From Ecdyonurus torrentis (lineage: Eukaryota; Arthropoda; Insecta; Ephemeroptera; Heptageniidae): a DNA stretch of 64,000 bases. The notes beneath the pieces are model-generated. The model had not been told where the DNA came from, searched no databases, and worked only from the letters and a program-made list of their open reading frames with translations. Below, one piece after another: positions 39,293 to 51,201 of this stretch (its first letter is position 1; the number at the start of each line of letters is the position of its first letter). Made by a program: the position numbers and the translations under genes. The stretch is taken from NCBI GenBank assembly GCA_949318235.1, contig OX439136.1, forward strand, positions 3,360,059 through 3,424,058. Reading direction: 5' to 3'.

Positions 39293-39454
39293 GTATTGCC
39301 TAATAAAGGAACAACTATTTTGAAGCCTACTTTAAGTGATTTCGGTCACATCCGCTTCCGTTTCGACGTTCTGCGCATGCGTAGTAATTAGAAACGGAAG
39401 CGGATGTGATCGAAATTGCTTATAGTCGACTTCAAAATCCTTTATCAGTCATAT
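39293..39454. mobile_element. Family I palindromic MITE
   Basis: Second copy: TTGCCTAATAAAGGAACAAC at the left, CGCATGCG in the centre, and a right end shortened to TCCTTTATCAGTCAT. The CATCCGCTTCCGTTTC / GAAACGGAAGCGGATG stem is perfect here. Confidence 0.65.
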
Positions 39455-39895
39455 TGAGCAAGTAAAATTGCAGTTTTAAGTTTAGGTTCACAATAAACTA
39501 AACTAACTGAATAGAACTATTTTAAAATTGTATTATAAAATATGTCTTTATGGCTATCATACATTATTAAATCAATTTATATTTCTATTCGCAATTTTCT
39601 AAATGGGTCCTACCCCAAAAATTGCACGATTGAACGCGGAATGGAAATAATGCAAAGTACCACTAATTTCTTGGTCGTTTGTATAACCCCCTTGCCTCTT
39701 ATCATTATTTTAAATTTTTATCACGTCATATCTCAATCGTATTAGTATGCTGACTGATTTTATATTTATGCACAATAAATAACGTCTATAAATTTTACTT
39801 TTACCATTTGGCAGATGGAAAAACTTGAAGTACTAGATTTTATTTTAATTCACTTGGATTTTGGGTTTGTGTTTGTGTAAATGTATGATACTTCT

Positions 39896-40199
39896 TATAA
39901 AGGTGGTTGCATTCACATTTAAGTTGACGCCATATGTGAGCACTAAGTAACATGGGCTGATATTGGACATTGGCACATTTTGCTAGCTTAATTAAGTATA
40001 CTTTGCAAATATTTGTGAGAGAATTGATCCTGTTACCAGGTTGAATTATTTAGTATGCAAGAAAAATAATAAAACAACTAATTTTCCAATGAAAATTACC
40101 CAAAAAACACGTTTGTCCTATACTGAACGATGTTATTCATTGGTCCAATATGGCGTCGAAGCGCATTCAGTATGGCGTCATGTGCATATACACCCTATA
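39896..40199 (-). mobile_element. Family A MITE
   Basis: Right end GCATATACACCCTATA is intact. The GACGTCA word has become GGCGTCA. The 103-codon frame over it is incidental. Confidence 0.7.
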
Positions 40200-40339
40200 A
40201 TGAATATTTTCAATTGCAGAGTACTTATTGTTAGCTTAAGAAGATGTCATATATTAATAACAATAACATTTATGTACTATTTGTTGCAAAAAAAAATAAA
40301 AAATAAAAAATGGAAATCAGATGTCAGAAGGAATGTAAT

Positions 40340-40455
40340 GAAAAATTCTTAACGCTTTCTCGTAGCTTAAAACACATAAAAGTATGCATGTAGTATCCCT
40401 CATTTATATTATTTTCGTTCTTAATTCAGTATTGTTTTCTCAAAAAAAAAAATTT
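40340..40455 (-). mobile_element. B fragment, reverse
   Basis: Contains AGCTTAAAACACATAAAAGT and GTAGTATCCCTCATTTATAT, followed by TTTTCTCAAAAAA. This matches the reversed right half of B, and no terminus remains. Confidence 0.4.
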
Positions 40456-41778
40456 TAAATAATAATAAAACAAAGGAACTTAACTTTTTTTTGGTACATT
40501 CATTTCTGTAATATTTGTTATCGTTTACTTCTTAATCATAAAATTTTATCATTTCAAAGCATTCAACAGCTAGCATTACTTATGACAGTTATGACCACTT
40601 TTAACTGTGACCAAAGAATTCATATCTTAACAGTCCTAATCCTAACACAGTCCAAGCATTAGTATTGAATTGAAATGCTAAAACCAATTTAATTTTAATT
40701 AAATTCGTATTATATATTATTTTTTTTAAATAAAAATGATGAAATAAATAATATTTGTGTAACTAAAATAATAATTTTAAATATAAAACTAAAATATATT
40801 ATTATTAAAAAAAATTATTTTAAATTAAAAAAAATATAGAAGCATGAAATTAAAAATAAAATGTTTCAATAATATATAAATTTACACTTGCTATTTTAGG
40901 TATCGTTGCTATTATTTATTAAGATTTAGTTTCAACAATTGGATGGAGGAGGTCAGTTTATTAGTAAGGGCCACACCCAACAATACGTTGACTATATATG
41001 GAGAAATGAATCATTTTACTAAATAGTAAAATATCCTACACATTGTTTTTTCTAGTAATATAAGAATTTCAAATTAAGGAAGACAATAGCTAGGATAGCT
41101 GGTCACAATTCAGTCAAATATAATCATCCACTACGAAATATATATATATATATATATATACAATTTTTTTTTAAGTATATTTTTTTCAAACAGTTTCTGC
41201 AAGTTCCTAGCATAAAACTTCCTGTAAAATTTATGCAAACAGCAATTTTTTTAACCTTTTTATTCCTAATTTTTATAAATAGTACGTCACATATATATAT
41301 TATATAAATAAAATAGAACTAACATATTATTAGCATAAAAATATATGAGGTTTGTATCAAATATTCCAAAAACAAATAATAAATAAATACTTTATAGATC
41401 TGAAACATTGTTGTACACAACATTGAAAGTTAAGCTCACTTAGATTGTATAAAAAAAAATGTGCGCGAGTAGCGAGTACATAAATGCAAGAACTGTGTAT
41501 AAGTTTAATAAATAAAAAATTAAAAATTAAAAAAAATAAAAAATAAAAAATCTGAGATTGAAGGACCACCTGGAAAGACCTGTATGCGGATCTGCGAGCT
41601 TAACATATTTTAGTGCAGGATATTTCTTTCTCTTAGTTAGTTATTAAAAAGTTATTTTGATGTTTGACTTTATTAATTTTTCATCACATTCTAGCAGAAG
41701 TATTAAAAATATGATTAGAAATTTTAATTAAATTAGTTTTTTTTTAAATGCTGTTTTTGTTGTTGAATATTAATTTAG
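40456..41778. other. Intronic AT-rich sequence
   Basis: Short TA runs near 41140-41160 and 41292. Nothing coding or repeated was recognised. Confidence 0.5.
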
Positions 41779-42360
41779 AAGTTATCAGTGATGGAAAATT
41801 CTTAAAAATTTTCATTTAGCTTAAAATATGGTACAAGCGTGTCTATAGTATTCCTCAGTTAAATATTACAGGTGTTGGTGTAGTATTTTACAAAAAAAAA
41901 AAAAAAAAAAAAAAAAAATGCTAAAAAGACATACAAATGATGCTAAAGGTTATGAAATTAGAGGAGACCTTTAAAGAATAGACCTGCAGAGAAAAACATA
42001 AGCATTTATATCACAAAACATCTGATGGGACCATCATAAATAGCTTTAGTTTGACTCAAAAACCAACTGTAGCTCCGTAGCAATGATCAGAAATTTTGAT
42101 TTATGCAACCCGCACAACATTTTCATACTAATTTTTGCATGTTTCTGACGTCATAGACATGATCAGTCATGAAAATTGCATACTTTCGTGGGGCTACATT
42201 AACATTCTGGTAAAAAATTGTCAACAGTTTTGAAGATCCCATTTCGTATTTATTCATTAAAAAGCATGTGTGCTTTTATGTGTTCTATGGCTTTAATGAA
42301 GTCAATCAATCAAGTTAATTTAAGTTGAGCTTTTATTGCGCACCTCACCGATAATCTCCA
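41779..42360 (-). mobile_element. Family B MITE, reverse, split by a C element
   Basis: Reverse copy from GAAGTTATCAGTGATGG to CACCGATAATCTCCA, with an expanded A-run at 41891-41918. C occupies 41971-42296. The remaining B parts are strongly diverged, so B is old here. Confidence 0.55.
41971..42296 (+). mobile_element. Family C MITE nested in a decayed B
   Basis: TTAAAGAATAGACCTGCAG to TTCTATGGCTTTAA, flanked by TTAA. It is shorter than its sisters because about 17 bp before the conserved CGTGGGGCTACATTAACATT are missing. Confidence 0.75.
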
Positions 42361-42365
42361 CCGTT

Positions 42366-42469
42366 AACATTTCAGTTCATGCAAAACACCATTTAAATAC
42401 ATGTTATTTCCATATGCCAATATATAGAATTCAATTTTTTAGAAAAGAATATGTGTACAATACAGTACT
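42366..42469. mobile_element. Family M fragment
   Basis: TTTCAGTTCATGCAAAACAC and TTTCCATATGCCAATATATA match the right two thirds of M in reverse, ending near TGTACAATACAGT. It adjoins the split B element. Confidence 0.4.
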
Positions 42470-43228
42470 CAACTACGCAAAGTTTTATATTAAACTACAA
42501 TATTACAAAATTTAATCGTAATCGTGCAATGTTTTTTGTTAATGGAATCATAAAATATGAATCATTCAAAAACATCAACTTCATAATTAGGTTTCAAAAA
42601 AAAAAAAAAAAAGTTCACCATTTTTTTTTTTTTTTTTTTTTTTTTTTGCAAATTTTCTTTTTTTGCAATTTTTGTTTTGAAGGCGTAACTTTTAATTAGT
42701 ATTTTAATAAGATAGTTATCTGAAATGAAATAATTTTATATTATATAGTCACAGACCTTATATAAATTTAATTGATTTTTTAATTTAAACTTTAATGTAT
42801 ATGTGTGTATGCAATAAATGTATAATTTTAAAATGTATAGAAAAACCATGAAATTAACAACTATAAAGTCACTTAAAAAAGAAAAACACATGATATTTAT
42901 GATTCTATAATAGTAATTTATTATTTTTTTGCGTTGGTGGACATGCGATATACGTTAATTTAATTATATTTTTTTATATACACCGTAGAGAAAATAATAA
43001 AATTTATTATTGCAATCATATAAATCTGTTTGAAATTTATTTCATATTATAAATCATTGCTTTATAAACTTTTTAAGTTAATAATTTTACTTGCAGAACA
43101 TAAAATAAGTTGGAAGTTTATTTTTACAGTACTACCTATAATAAATGAACTGTTAAAATACGTGGTATAGCTATATTGACTTTAACGTTGGGTTCATAGA
43201 AATCATGATAAGATTTTGTACTTTTGTG

Positions 43229-43328
43229 TATAGGGTGTATGCGCATGACGTCATATTTAATGCGCTTCGACGTCAACATTCTGTAGCAATGAATAATATT
43301 GTTTAGCATAATATATAATATTCTATAG
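43229..43328 (+). mobile_element. Family A MITE, truncated
   Basis: Perfect left end (TATAGGGTGTATGCGCATGA, then CGTCATATTTAATGCGC). The copy stops within the first 100 bp at TAGCATAATATATAATATTC, where a hAT-end fragment begins. Confidence 0.7.
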
Positions 43329-43329
43329 G

Positions 43330-43430
43330 ACAGGTGTGTCAAACTCATTTCGCATGCCGGGCCAAATTCGGTCCTAGAAATCATTTGCGGGCCGCAGGCT
43401 TTCACCGGAGGCTCCGCCGGAGGCTAAAGC
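43330..43430. mobile_element. hAT-type terminal fragment
   Basis: The sequence starts ACAGGTGTGTCAAACTCATT and continues with GCCGGGCCAAATTCGG and GCGGGCCGCAGG. This matches the widespread hAT non-autonomous end that begins CAGGGGTGTCAAACTC. Only one end is seen. It abuts a truncated A element on the left and half of a G palindrome on the right. Confidence 0.55.
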
Positions 43431-43448
43431 ATGTTCTTCACTATAGCA

Positions 43449-43897
43449 TGTTCTGTAAAGTATAGTGAATCTCATTTACAGTGATTGGCTGACCAACAAA
43501 ATAAGACACATTCATTGGTTGATCTTGTTTTTTGAGCCGATAAAAGTGAGTCGCATGTTTCGTATGGAACTTTTGTTGTGAGTTTCTTTCATTTTTATCA
43601 AGTTCAAAGTTCTAAAAGAAGAAATAACAACGATCGACCACATACTCGCCTCAAAAAGCCTGAGCTACCTGCCGTTTGACCTTTTACAGTATCGCCCAGC
43701 CACCCCCCTGTGAAATGCGTGCGAGAAATGGGCGATACATTAGTGGTAAAACGATAAATCGGCTGAGGTTTTTTGAGTTGAGGATATGTATAAACGTAGT
43801 AAACAGGTAACGACGTCATAATCAGCGGCCTACAACATAGCAAAGGAACATTTTCGAAGCTGGCTCCAATATTTGTGTGTAGTTTATGGAACGAGCT
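43449..43897 (+). mobile_element. Family G half-palindrome, interrupted by an H element
   Basis: This matches the right arm of the 8.3-8.9 kb palindrome from GTTCTGTAAAGTA to the end GGAACGAGCT. The left arm is missing, replaced by a hAT-end fragment. The arm is split at 43645-43782 by a short H element. The uninterrupted arm at 8605-8904 shows the empty site (CCACCATATTATAAACG). Confidence 0.7.
43645..43782. mobile_element. Family H element nested in G
   Basis: The ends CTCGCCTCAAAAAGCCTGAG and CTGAGGTTTTTTGAGTTGAG match the 38.1-kb copy, as does the inner TATCGCCCA / TGGGCGATA stem. The loop differs, so the inner stem is more conserved than the loop. The insertion sits at a TA(T) in the G arm. 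Confidence 0.7.
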
Positions 43898-43899
43898 AA

Positions 43900-44830
43900 C
43901 GATTTAACCTTTTATTTATAGGAGTTTACTTTTAAAGAGATTTTTAATATTTAATGGCAAAACTTACAAATATTATGATTTTCATTCTTCTTGATTGTTT
44001 CGTTTTTTCCTTTTTTTCTATTAACTCGATCAATTTCTTGCTCGGACAAGAATTATTTTCATTCTGATTTCAAATTAACATGATATCGTTTATTCTCTTC
44101 CTATAACCCTAAAACTTATGTATCCAAAATTTTCAAATTTAAAAGTTATAATATTAATGCTTGCGAATTTTTATTTATAATTTTTTTAGTTAAAATTATT
44201 ATTACATTTAAATTTTACTTAGCAGTTAAATTACCAAATTTATATATAAATTTGTTTTATTATTTTACACATAATATAAAACAAAATATTTAAATAAATA
44301 AAACAATATATTATTTTTATATTGTAAATACTTTATTATAATATATTTATTTTAAGTAATTTATTGTAAATATATGTAAATATTATTTTTAAAAACTAAA
44401 AAATATATTATATTGTTCAGATTTCTTGAATTTCAACGATTTTAGAATCATTGTTGGATTTAACATACAATTCATGAATTCAATTGTATCGGGATGAAGG
44501 TTGATTCATTTTCCAGTCCACCACTAAATTAATTATCTCCAATAGCTAGCCGCAACTTATGAAATAAATAAATAATAAAGTACATTTTTTTATTTTATTT
44601 TTGTTTAATGTTGTAAGTAAAGCTAATATATTGTCAAAAAAAAAAAAAAAAAAAAAAAGGTAAAAAAGGTAAATTATATGATATGCTCGTATGCTATAGT
44701 TTTTACATTTACACTACTGTCACATAGAACACTGTTAATCAATAAACGCTATTAAATTAAACTTAAAATTTACTAAAAAAAACTGCAAATACTTGTTAAC
44801 GTTGTTGTTTTGTAACTAATCGCATGATCG
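43900..44830. other. Intronic AT-rich sequence
   Basis: An A-run at 44636-44658. No element recognised. Confidence 0.5.
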
Positions 44831-44994
44831 TGTTCAAATGACGGGATCCTTAACTTACTATCCTTTAACATTTTGGGACCACACTTAAAGCGGATATTGA
44901 GAAAAATAATGCAGTTACATTATGATGAGAAATTTATATCTAGATCTACTTTTACGTGACTGGAACTTGTAAATTATTATATATTTTTTCCCCA

Positions 44995-45337
44995 TTAAAG
45001 CCATAGACCACATAAAACAACATATTGTGCTTTTTAATGATTAAACACGAAATGGGATTTTCAAAACTGTTTTCAAAACTACCAGAATGTTAATGTAGCC
45101 ACAGAAGAGAGCGTGAAAATACTGTAAAGTATGCAATTTAAGTAACTATTCATGTTTATGACGTCAGAAACATGCAAAAGTTAGTATGAACGTGTTTTGA
45201 GGGTTGCATAAATTGAAATTTCTGATCACTGTTACGGAGCTACAGTTGGGTTTTGAGACAAACTAAAGTTATTTATGTAAATCGCAACTAGTGTTTTGTG
45301 ATATATGCTTATGTTTTTCTCTGGTCTATTCCTTTAA
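44995..45337 (-). mobile_element. Family C MITE, 343 bp
   Basis: Reverse copy from TTAAAGCCATAGACCACAT to CTCTGGTCTATTCCTTTAA. The left flank (44835-44994) has weak B-like words (GAGAAAAATAATGCAG, TACTTTTACGTG), so this copy may also sit in an old B. Confidence 0.8.
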
Positions 45338-45479
45338 GAATCATCATTGAACTCCAATTATTCATGAAATTTCGCGTTCTTTAAGCGTTACTAACATTCA
45401 ATTTCTTTTATTTTTTTTTATTTATTTATTTATTTTTTATTATTATTATTTTTTTACTTGATATAATTAATGAATTCAG

Positions 45480-45785
45480 ATTATTAAGAATTGTGGTATC
45501 ATTTTATTATTATTATTATTATTAATTTTTTTTTTTTTTTTTTTTTACTAAACTTCAATGAGGTATGGTAGTTTTCCAACAGCATATAAACAACCCGAAT
45601 CTTCTAAAACGCTATATTACTATGTGTAAGTGTGGGTTCGTCCTAAACGGGTTGGCCACTGCCTAGTAAACATCCCGGCAGTTACCATAATAAACTGAGA
45701 AAACCGTGGAAACTCTTACTCAGTCAGGATCACCGGCAAGGTTGAATTTACCTCCCGAATCTCCAAGTGAGCTCCTTGCTTTTTA
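45480..45785 (-). mobile_element. SINE-like retroposon remnant, reverse
   Basis: A GC-richer block (45560-45785, including TTCGTCCTAAACGGGTTGGC and CATCCCGGCAGTTACC) is preceded by a T-run and a TTA repeat. On the minus strand this would be a body ending in a poly-A/TAA tail. No clear tRNA A or B box is seen. It could also be a LINE 3' end. Confidence 0.35.
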
Positions 45786-46578
45786 TTAATGCATACACAC
45801 AACATATTGTATAGCATATAATATAAATAATTAAAAATAATTATAATTCCCATATACTCATATTCAAAATTATATAATTAAAAAAAAATACTTTCAGAAC
45901 TTTTAAAAAATAAAATAAATCCATTATTTAACTTACGTAAAAAATAATTATAATAAACTTGTTATCTCAAATATTCTTGATATAAAAGATTTTTTTTTTT
46001 TTTTCAAACATCTTCATTTGCAAATATAACACGTGGCAAATGCCTTGAGCAGTTGGACAAAAATGAATGACCATAAATGTAAAGTAATAATTATTATGTA
46101 TGTTACGTTAGTAAAGAAAATATAAACTGTTATTTTTGCGATACTAAAAAGATAAACTTTAAGTTTAAGAAAAAAACACATTGATATACTGTATTATTAT
46201 GAAAGTAGAATTTAAATACATTGTAAATTATAGTGTGCTATAGTGAAAATTTTATAATTTATAAAATAATATGTATAATTGTTATTACTATAAGTCATTT
46301 TCATAAATAGAACCAATTATAATTTAATGATTAATGGGTGTTAAAAATAATTATTTATATTTTTAATTGACAATAAATTATTAACGCGTAAACATAATCA
46401 CAAAGTGTTTTCCTTAAACAATATTTTAAACATTCTATGGATGTATATGAAATTAGGTTAAAAATATAATTTTTATAATTTGCATATTCAATATAGATTT
46501 TAGAATCAATTATTTATACTATATACTTATTAATTTAAATTGAATAGTAAGAAAGAAATTAATGTATGGATGTAGGCT

Positions 46579-46581
<3 letters not shown>
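45786..46581. other. Intronic AT-rich sequence
   Basis: No frame, tract or family match beyond a short T-run near 45990. Confidence 0.5.
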
Positions 46582-46610
<29 letters not shown>

Positions 46611-46637
46611 CCTAGCATGTTTGTAACGAATGTCTGA

Positions 46638-46752
46638 CAGTAGGCCCGTGGTCAAAAAGTCCCTGAGACGCTGAGACAGTTATAGTGTATATAAACGAGC
46701 GGTACACAGATAGTGTTTTTTAGCCTAGGGTCATTTGCCTACGGGCTTTCTG
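46638..46752. repeat. Possible 115-bp mini-element
   Basis: CAGTAGGCCCGT at the left and ACGGGCTTTCTG at the right are imperfect inverses. The interior (GTCCCTGAGACGCTGAGACA) is GC-richer than the flanks. T-runs lie on both sides. Only one copy was seen. Confidence 0.3.
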
Positions 46753-47097
46753 TCTACGTTTTTTTTTTTTTTTTTTTTCTTCTTTTTTTTTTCTCATTGA
46801 TTTAATGATTTAAGAGTATTTGAAACATTGTTACATTAATTAAAACCATTAAAAAGTATCACATAAATCATTTAATAGACTTAATAATAGCATGAACATA
46901 AGTGCATAAAATTATTATCAAAATAAATCTCGCGTTATTCTCAATTAAAGCCTTGTTATAACACTTATAAATATTTCAGTAAATTTTTAGCAATATACTA
47001 TTATTATGAAAATTAAAAATTATCATTATGCTTTTCTAAAAAAATAATGTGTACATTATTATAACATTATGAATTTATTGATATTTAACTTAAAAAT

Positions 47098-47150
47098 AGT
47101 AACTGGCTGTACTGTAAAACAGTTGGACTAAATTGACAGTTTTGACAGTT
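47098..47150 (+). repeat. Short dispersed repeat K
   Basis: AGTAACTGGCTGTACTGTAA and AACAGTTGGACTAAATTGAC recur at 62787-62840. Its relation to the adjoining J element is unclear. Confidence 0.45.
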
Positions 47151-47466
47151 TTCAAGGCGTAGAATACCTTGAAAAAAAAAGTTGTGTAATATCCTAACAA
47201 ACCTAAAAATCAACGTTGATTTGGCCGAAATCATTGATTTCTAAATTATTTTCCATTCACAAAATGCTACTGGCGGTCGCTGATGTCACAGCTCACCCGG
47301 TTTACGCTCGCGTAAAACAAGCAAGCTGTGACATCAGTGACTGCCAGTGGCATTTTGTGAATGGAAAATAAATTATAAATCAATGACTTTGGCCAAATAA
47401 ACGTTGATTTTCAGGTTTGTTAGGATAGTACGCAACTTTTTTGTTCAAGGTGTTCTACGCATTTAA
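47151..47466. mobile_element. Family J foldback MITE
   Basis: Same plan as the 57.1-kb copy. AGGCGTAGAATACCTTGAA pairs with TTCAAGGTGTTCTACGC, and AATCATTGATTTCTAAATTA pairs with TAATTTATAAATCAATGA in an imperfect stem. The centre reads GCTGTGACATCAG and its inverse. The left TTAA has decayed to TTCA. Confidence 0.65.
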
Positions 47467-48149
47467 TTAAATTTTACAAGCAATTTTACTATATTTTTTT
47501 AATGTAACTTTGAAAAATGGATATTTTGCACGTTCTATTGACTAATGATAGAACTACCTTGTAATAAACATTGGCAGGTGATTTCTATCATCTCTCATCG
47601 TAACTGTACAAAAATAATTGAAAATATTTCCAGAGCTCTAAATTCAATTGAGTAAATTAATAAATAATTGAACTCTTTTATGTAATGCAATAAAAAATAT
47701 ATATATTCTAAGGATCTCATTATTCATATTTCTTACATTACTTTTTTTTTTTTTTTTTTGTCATTGATTGTTATCTACTCGTATAGTGGGATGAAATCTA
47801 AAATAAAGGAACACTGCTTACTTGCCTGTAAAATGAAAAAAAAAAATCATGTCTAAAATTATCAAATTTACTAATAACTTCATATTTTAAACTAATATAC
47901 CTTTAGGTTTAAAAAATATACTATTTGAAAGTTCATAAAAAAATTTAATTACTTTTTTCCTTAATCCTTTACAAGTTATAAAATTTACAACATTTTTTTT
48001 TTCTTTCTTGCCTTGAAAGTTATTCACTTCTCTAACTTTTATAGAGCAACAAATTAAAACGCAGTAAAAAGTTATTACTATATCTAAAATTTTATATTTT
48101 TTAAGACCTGGTTTTTAATTTAATTTGAAATTTTTTAATATTTTGAACT

Positions 48150-48184
<35 letters not shown>

Positions 48185-48814
48185 AGTTACACAAGGGGAA
48201 CAAGATAAATTATTTGTAAGATAAAAGCAAACCGACAATCGTTAATTATAAATATATAACCCCTTTTTTCTTTCTCCCTCTCTTTCAAGACAAAAAAAAA
48301 TAATACTCTTGTTGTAAAAATCATAAATACTTCAAATGTTTAAGCAAGAATATAATTGAAGTATACATAAAGAATTATTCTCATTTTTGTTTCACCAAAT
48401 ATGGAAGTTAAATTATAAATTAATATATAAAAAAAAAAATTAGAACATGTCTGGGTTATAATATTTTTCGATTTATGTTTTTAATTTTTTTTTTAAAGTT
48501 GGCAATGAATGTAAATTATTATAATTACAATATATTTAAGGTAATTGATCATTTTTATATTTATTTGTAATTATTTTAAATTGCTTTAAGCTTTAATATT
48601 TGTATGTAAATTAGCTTTCAATTTATATACTTTATTATTTTAAGTTGTTTTTTTTTTTTTTTTTTTTTTTTTTTTACGCCTTTACTAATTTTAAGTATAT
48701 TTTAACTTTACGTACTAATTTTGCAATATTCCGTTTAAAAATACTTTTTTAAGCGATATACTTTATTATTTTGAATAGGTGACTAATATAATAAGTATGT
48801 AATAAGTGTTTTAA
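47467..48814. other. Intronic AT-rich sequence
   Basis: T-runs at 47741-47759 and 48650-48675 and the small CT tract. Nothing else was recognised. Confidence 0.5.
48152..48184. repeat. (CT)n microsatellite
   Basis: Short CT tract with one GT interruption. Confidence 0.85.
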
Positions 48815-49500
48815 GAAGGTTCAGTCTTATGGAAATGATGAACGAAGAGTAGATTGCAAAAATGGTGTTCATGACAGAGAGAGTATAGAGAAGAGGAAGG
48901 GGTAGAGGTCTAGAATGTTGTTGTTTGAAGTGGATAAACGATGCTTTTGAGAACGAAGATTGTACGTAGGTAGTGCTAGGTGTAAAATAATGTGTATATG
49001 AAGTGAATCATTAGTCTAGGTGAAACAAAAAAGGTTGTCGGGTAAAAAAAAAAAAAAAAAAAAAAAAATTTAAAATTTTTTTAAAGTTTTAAAACACGTA
49101 TGTTCAGTATTTCTATCTCCGGAATTGGTGAAGCAGTTTTCCCAAAAATCGCAAAAAATCGCAAAAAAAAAAAATAAATAAATAAAAAAAAGTGTTTTTC
49201 CCCATAAGCGTATAATGTTGGATTCTAGGAAACCCTTAGCTTTCTCCACGCGCTAAACCGATAAGCTCTATTGATGTATGCCTGAAATGTAGAGATCAAT
49301 CTATAGGTCAAAGGGATAAAGTGTTGGTAGCTTCTCTGAAAAGGATGTATAGCGTAACGCAGGGTTGAAGTGGATAAAAATATACCAGTCAGGGATTATG
49401 CTCAGTTCTTATGCCATTTTTAAAGGTGTAACTGGGCTTAAAAAAAAGAAGGAAATTGACCTAAGGCCATAGTCAGGGATTGCTACGCCAGCCTTGATTG
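48815..49500 (+). pseudogene. Probable LINE reverse-transcriptase tail remnant, interrupted by B
   Basis: The stretch 48840-48960 reads, with frame breaks, like the common LINE C-terminal motif of a GxDER..., a RES..KRK.GR segment and a W-DA-L tail. The less AT-rich composition resumes at 49271-49500 after a B insertion. No intact frame exists. The assignment rests on a short degenerate resemblance. Confidence 0.3.
49029..49270 (-). mobile_element. Family B MITE inside a probable LINE remnant
   Basis: Reverse copy from AAAGGTTGTCGGGT, through AAAACACGTATG, GTTTTTCCCCATAAGCG and CACGCGCTAAACCG, to ATAAGCTCTA. The A-run (49044-49068) has expanded near its left end. Confidence 0.6.
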
Positions 49501-50152
49501 TGATATAATTATAATTAAGTATATTAAAATAATATTAAATTATTTAACGTTCATAATTCAGCAAATTTTAATCCTACGTTAAAATTATATATTTTTATTT
49601 TTTATTTTTTATTATTATTTAAACAAAAATATTTTTTTAAATATTGTGCTCTGTCGTTTCAAACTATATTACATATAAAAATAAAATAAATTTGATATGA
49701 CCTCTGATGAATTTGAAAATTGGGAAGGAGGATAATGAAAATATGGAAAATCTACAACGGTAACCTTTATTGAGGAATTAATTAGCAAAGCAAAATTAGA
49801 CTATTTCATTGGGGATAATTATAATGTAATATTAATATATCAGCCTTCTACTATTTTGCTGCTAAATCTGACAAAGTGTCACATAAAGGGTTACAGTTAT
49901 AATGAATACTCTGAGATTTAAAAATAATTAATATGATAAAAAATTTTTTGGATCCTTGAGAATCAGATAGCGAAGCTATTGTTGGAATTAACCTGAGAGT
50001 GTGGAAGAGTTTTTTTTTTTTTTTTTTTTTTTTGTAATTCTCCGCATTTGCACCCATAATTATATAAATGTTTTCTGTATATTTTTCTTAAAGCAAGTTC
50101 ATAATATATGAAATGCAACTAAGTTTTTACCACGAAATTTTTGTACAGTCAG

Positions 50153-50270
50153 ATTACTAGAAATTAATGCATCCATATGGAAATTTTAATTTATGCAAAA
50201 CTCTATTTAAAGACATGTTTTTTTTCATATGCCAATATAAATCAATTTTTTAGTAAAAAGGACTGCATTA
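50153..50270. mobile_element. Family M fragment
   Basis: GTACAGTCAGATTACTAG, ATGCAAAACTCTATTTAAAG and CATATGCCAATATAAATCAA match M in reverse. Its centre is shortened. Confidence 0.4.
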
Positions 50271-50672
50271 TTGAAAAAATATTTCATGACATTATTATTT
50301 GTTACTAATACATTTTTATGACAACAATTTTATTTCATTATGTGGAAATGAGCTTTTAGAATTTAAAATCAAGTATACAATTTCTTTAAGTAATTTTGAC
50401 AGTTTTTGGCTCTTTTGCACGCCTTGTATATTTTCAATAAAAATAACATTTTATACATTTTGGTAATATTATATAGAAAGTTTATATCCCCACGTATTGC
50501 AACATTAAATAAGAATTTAAAACACTTCCATACTGCTTCAAAATATCAATAAAATAAAGCATAAATTTGGAAATAAGCTTTTTTTTTTTAGTTTGTAATA
50601 AAATTAATACTTATAATAGCTGACAAAAATTGTAAGAAAATGTCTAAAAGATGAAATAAGCAAACTAGGTGA

Positions 50673-50942
50673 ATAGGTGGTTGCATTTCTATATACGACG
50701 CCACATGTGAACACTAAATAGCATGGTATGGAAAGTTTTGCCAGTTTGGGAATATTTTTGAGAGCGTTGATGTTGTTAACAGATTAAATTAGGCTTTCAA
50801 GTATGTAAGAAAAATAATAAAATACGAATTAAAAAAAAATCCTAAGAAAATAGGTAAAAACCACGCTGAGCAAAATGTAATTCATTGCTCCAATATGGCT
50901 TTGAAGCGCATTCAGTATGACGTCATGCGTATACACCCTATT
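50673..50942 (-). mobile_element. Family A MITE
   Basis: Ends with GTATGACGTCATGCGTATAC then ACCCTA. The left part is shortened relative to other copies. Confidence 0.7.
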
Positions 50943-51103
50943 GGTGTAAATTAAAAATTAATTTCTGTAGTTGAGTATTATAATACCTCAATCTCACTCT
51001 CTCGACCATACATTCAGATATTTCAAGTTATAGTTGGTGCTCGCACCGGTGCTCACGTTGGTTTTATAAAGGTATTTAACCTGATCACGCAGCGGCCGAG
51101 ATG

Positions 51104-51106
<3 letters not shown>

Positions 51107-51199
<93 letters not shown>
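51107..51199. repeat. (GA)n microsatellite
   Basis: About 46 pure GA units. A GC-richer patch with TCGCACCGGTGCTCACG and CACGCAGCGGCCGAG lies immediately left. Confidence 0.95.

Positions 51200-51201
<2 letters not shown>

Noticed and set aside
49461..49500. CAGGGATTGCTACGCCAGCC as MCT exon 2 (would give Trp-Ile)
   Set aside because: The translation after Trp-Ile does not match MCT helix 2, and the site lies in a LINE-like remnant.
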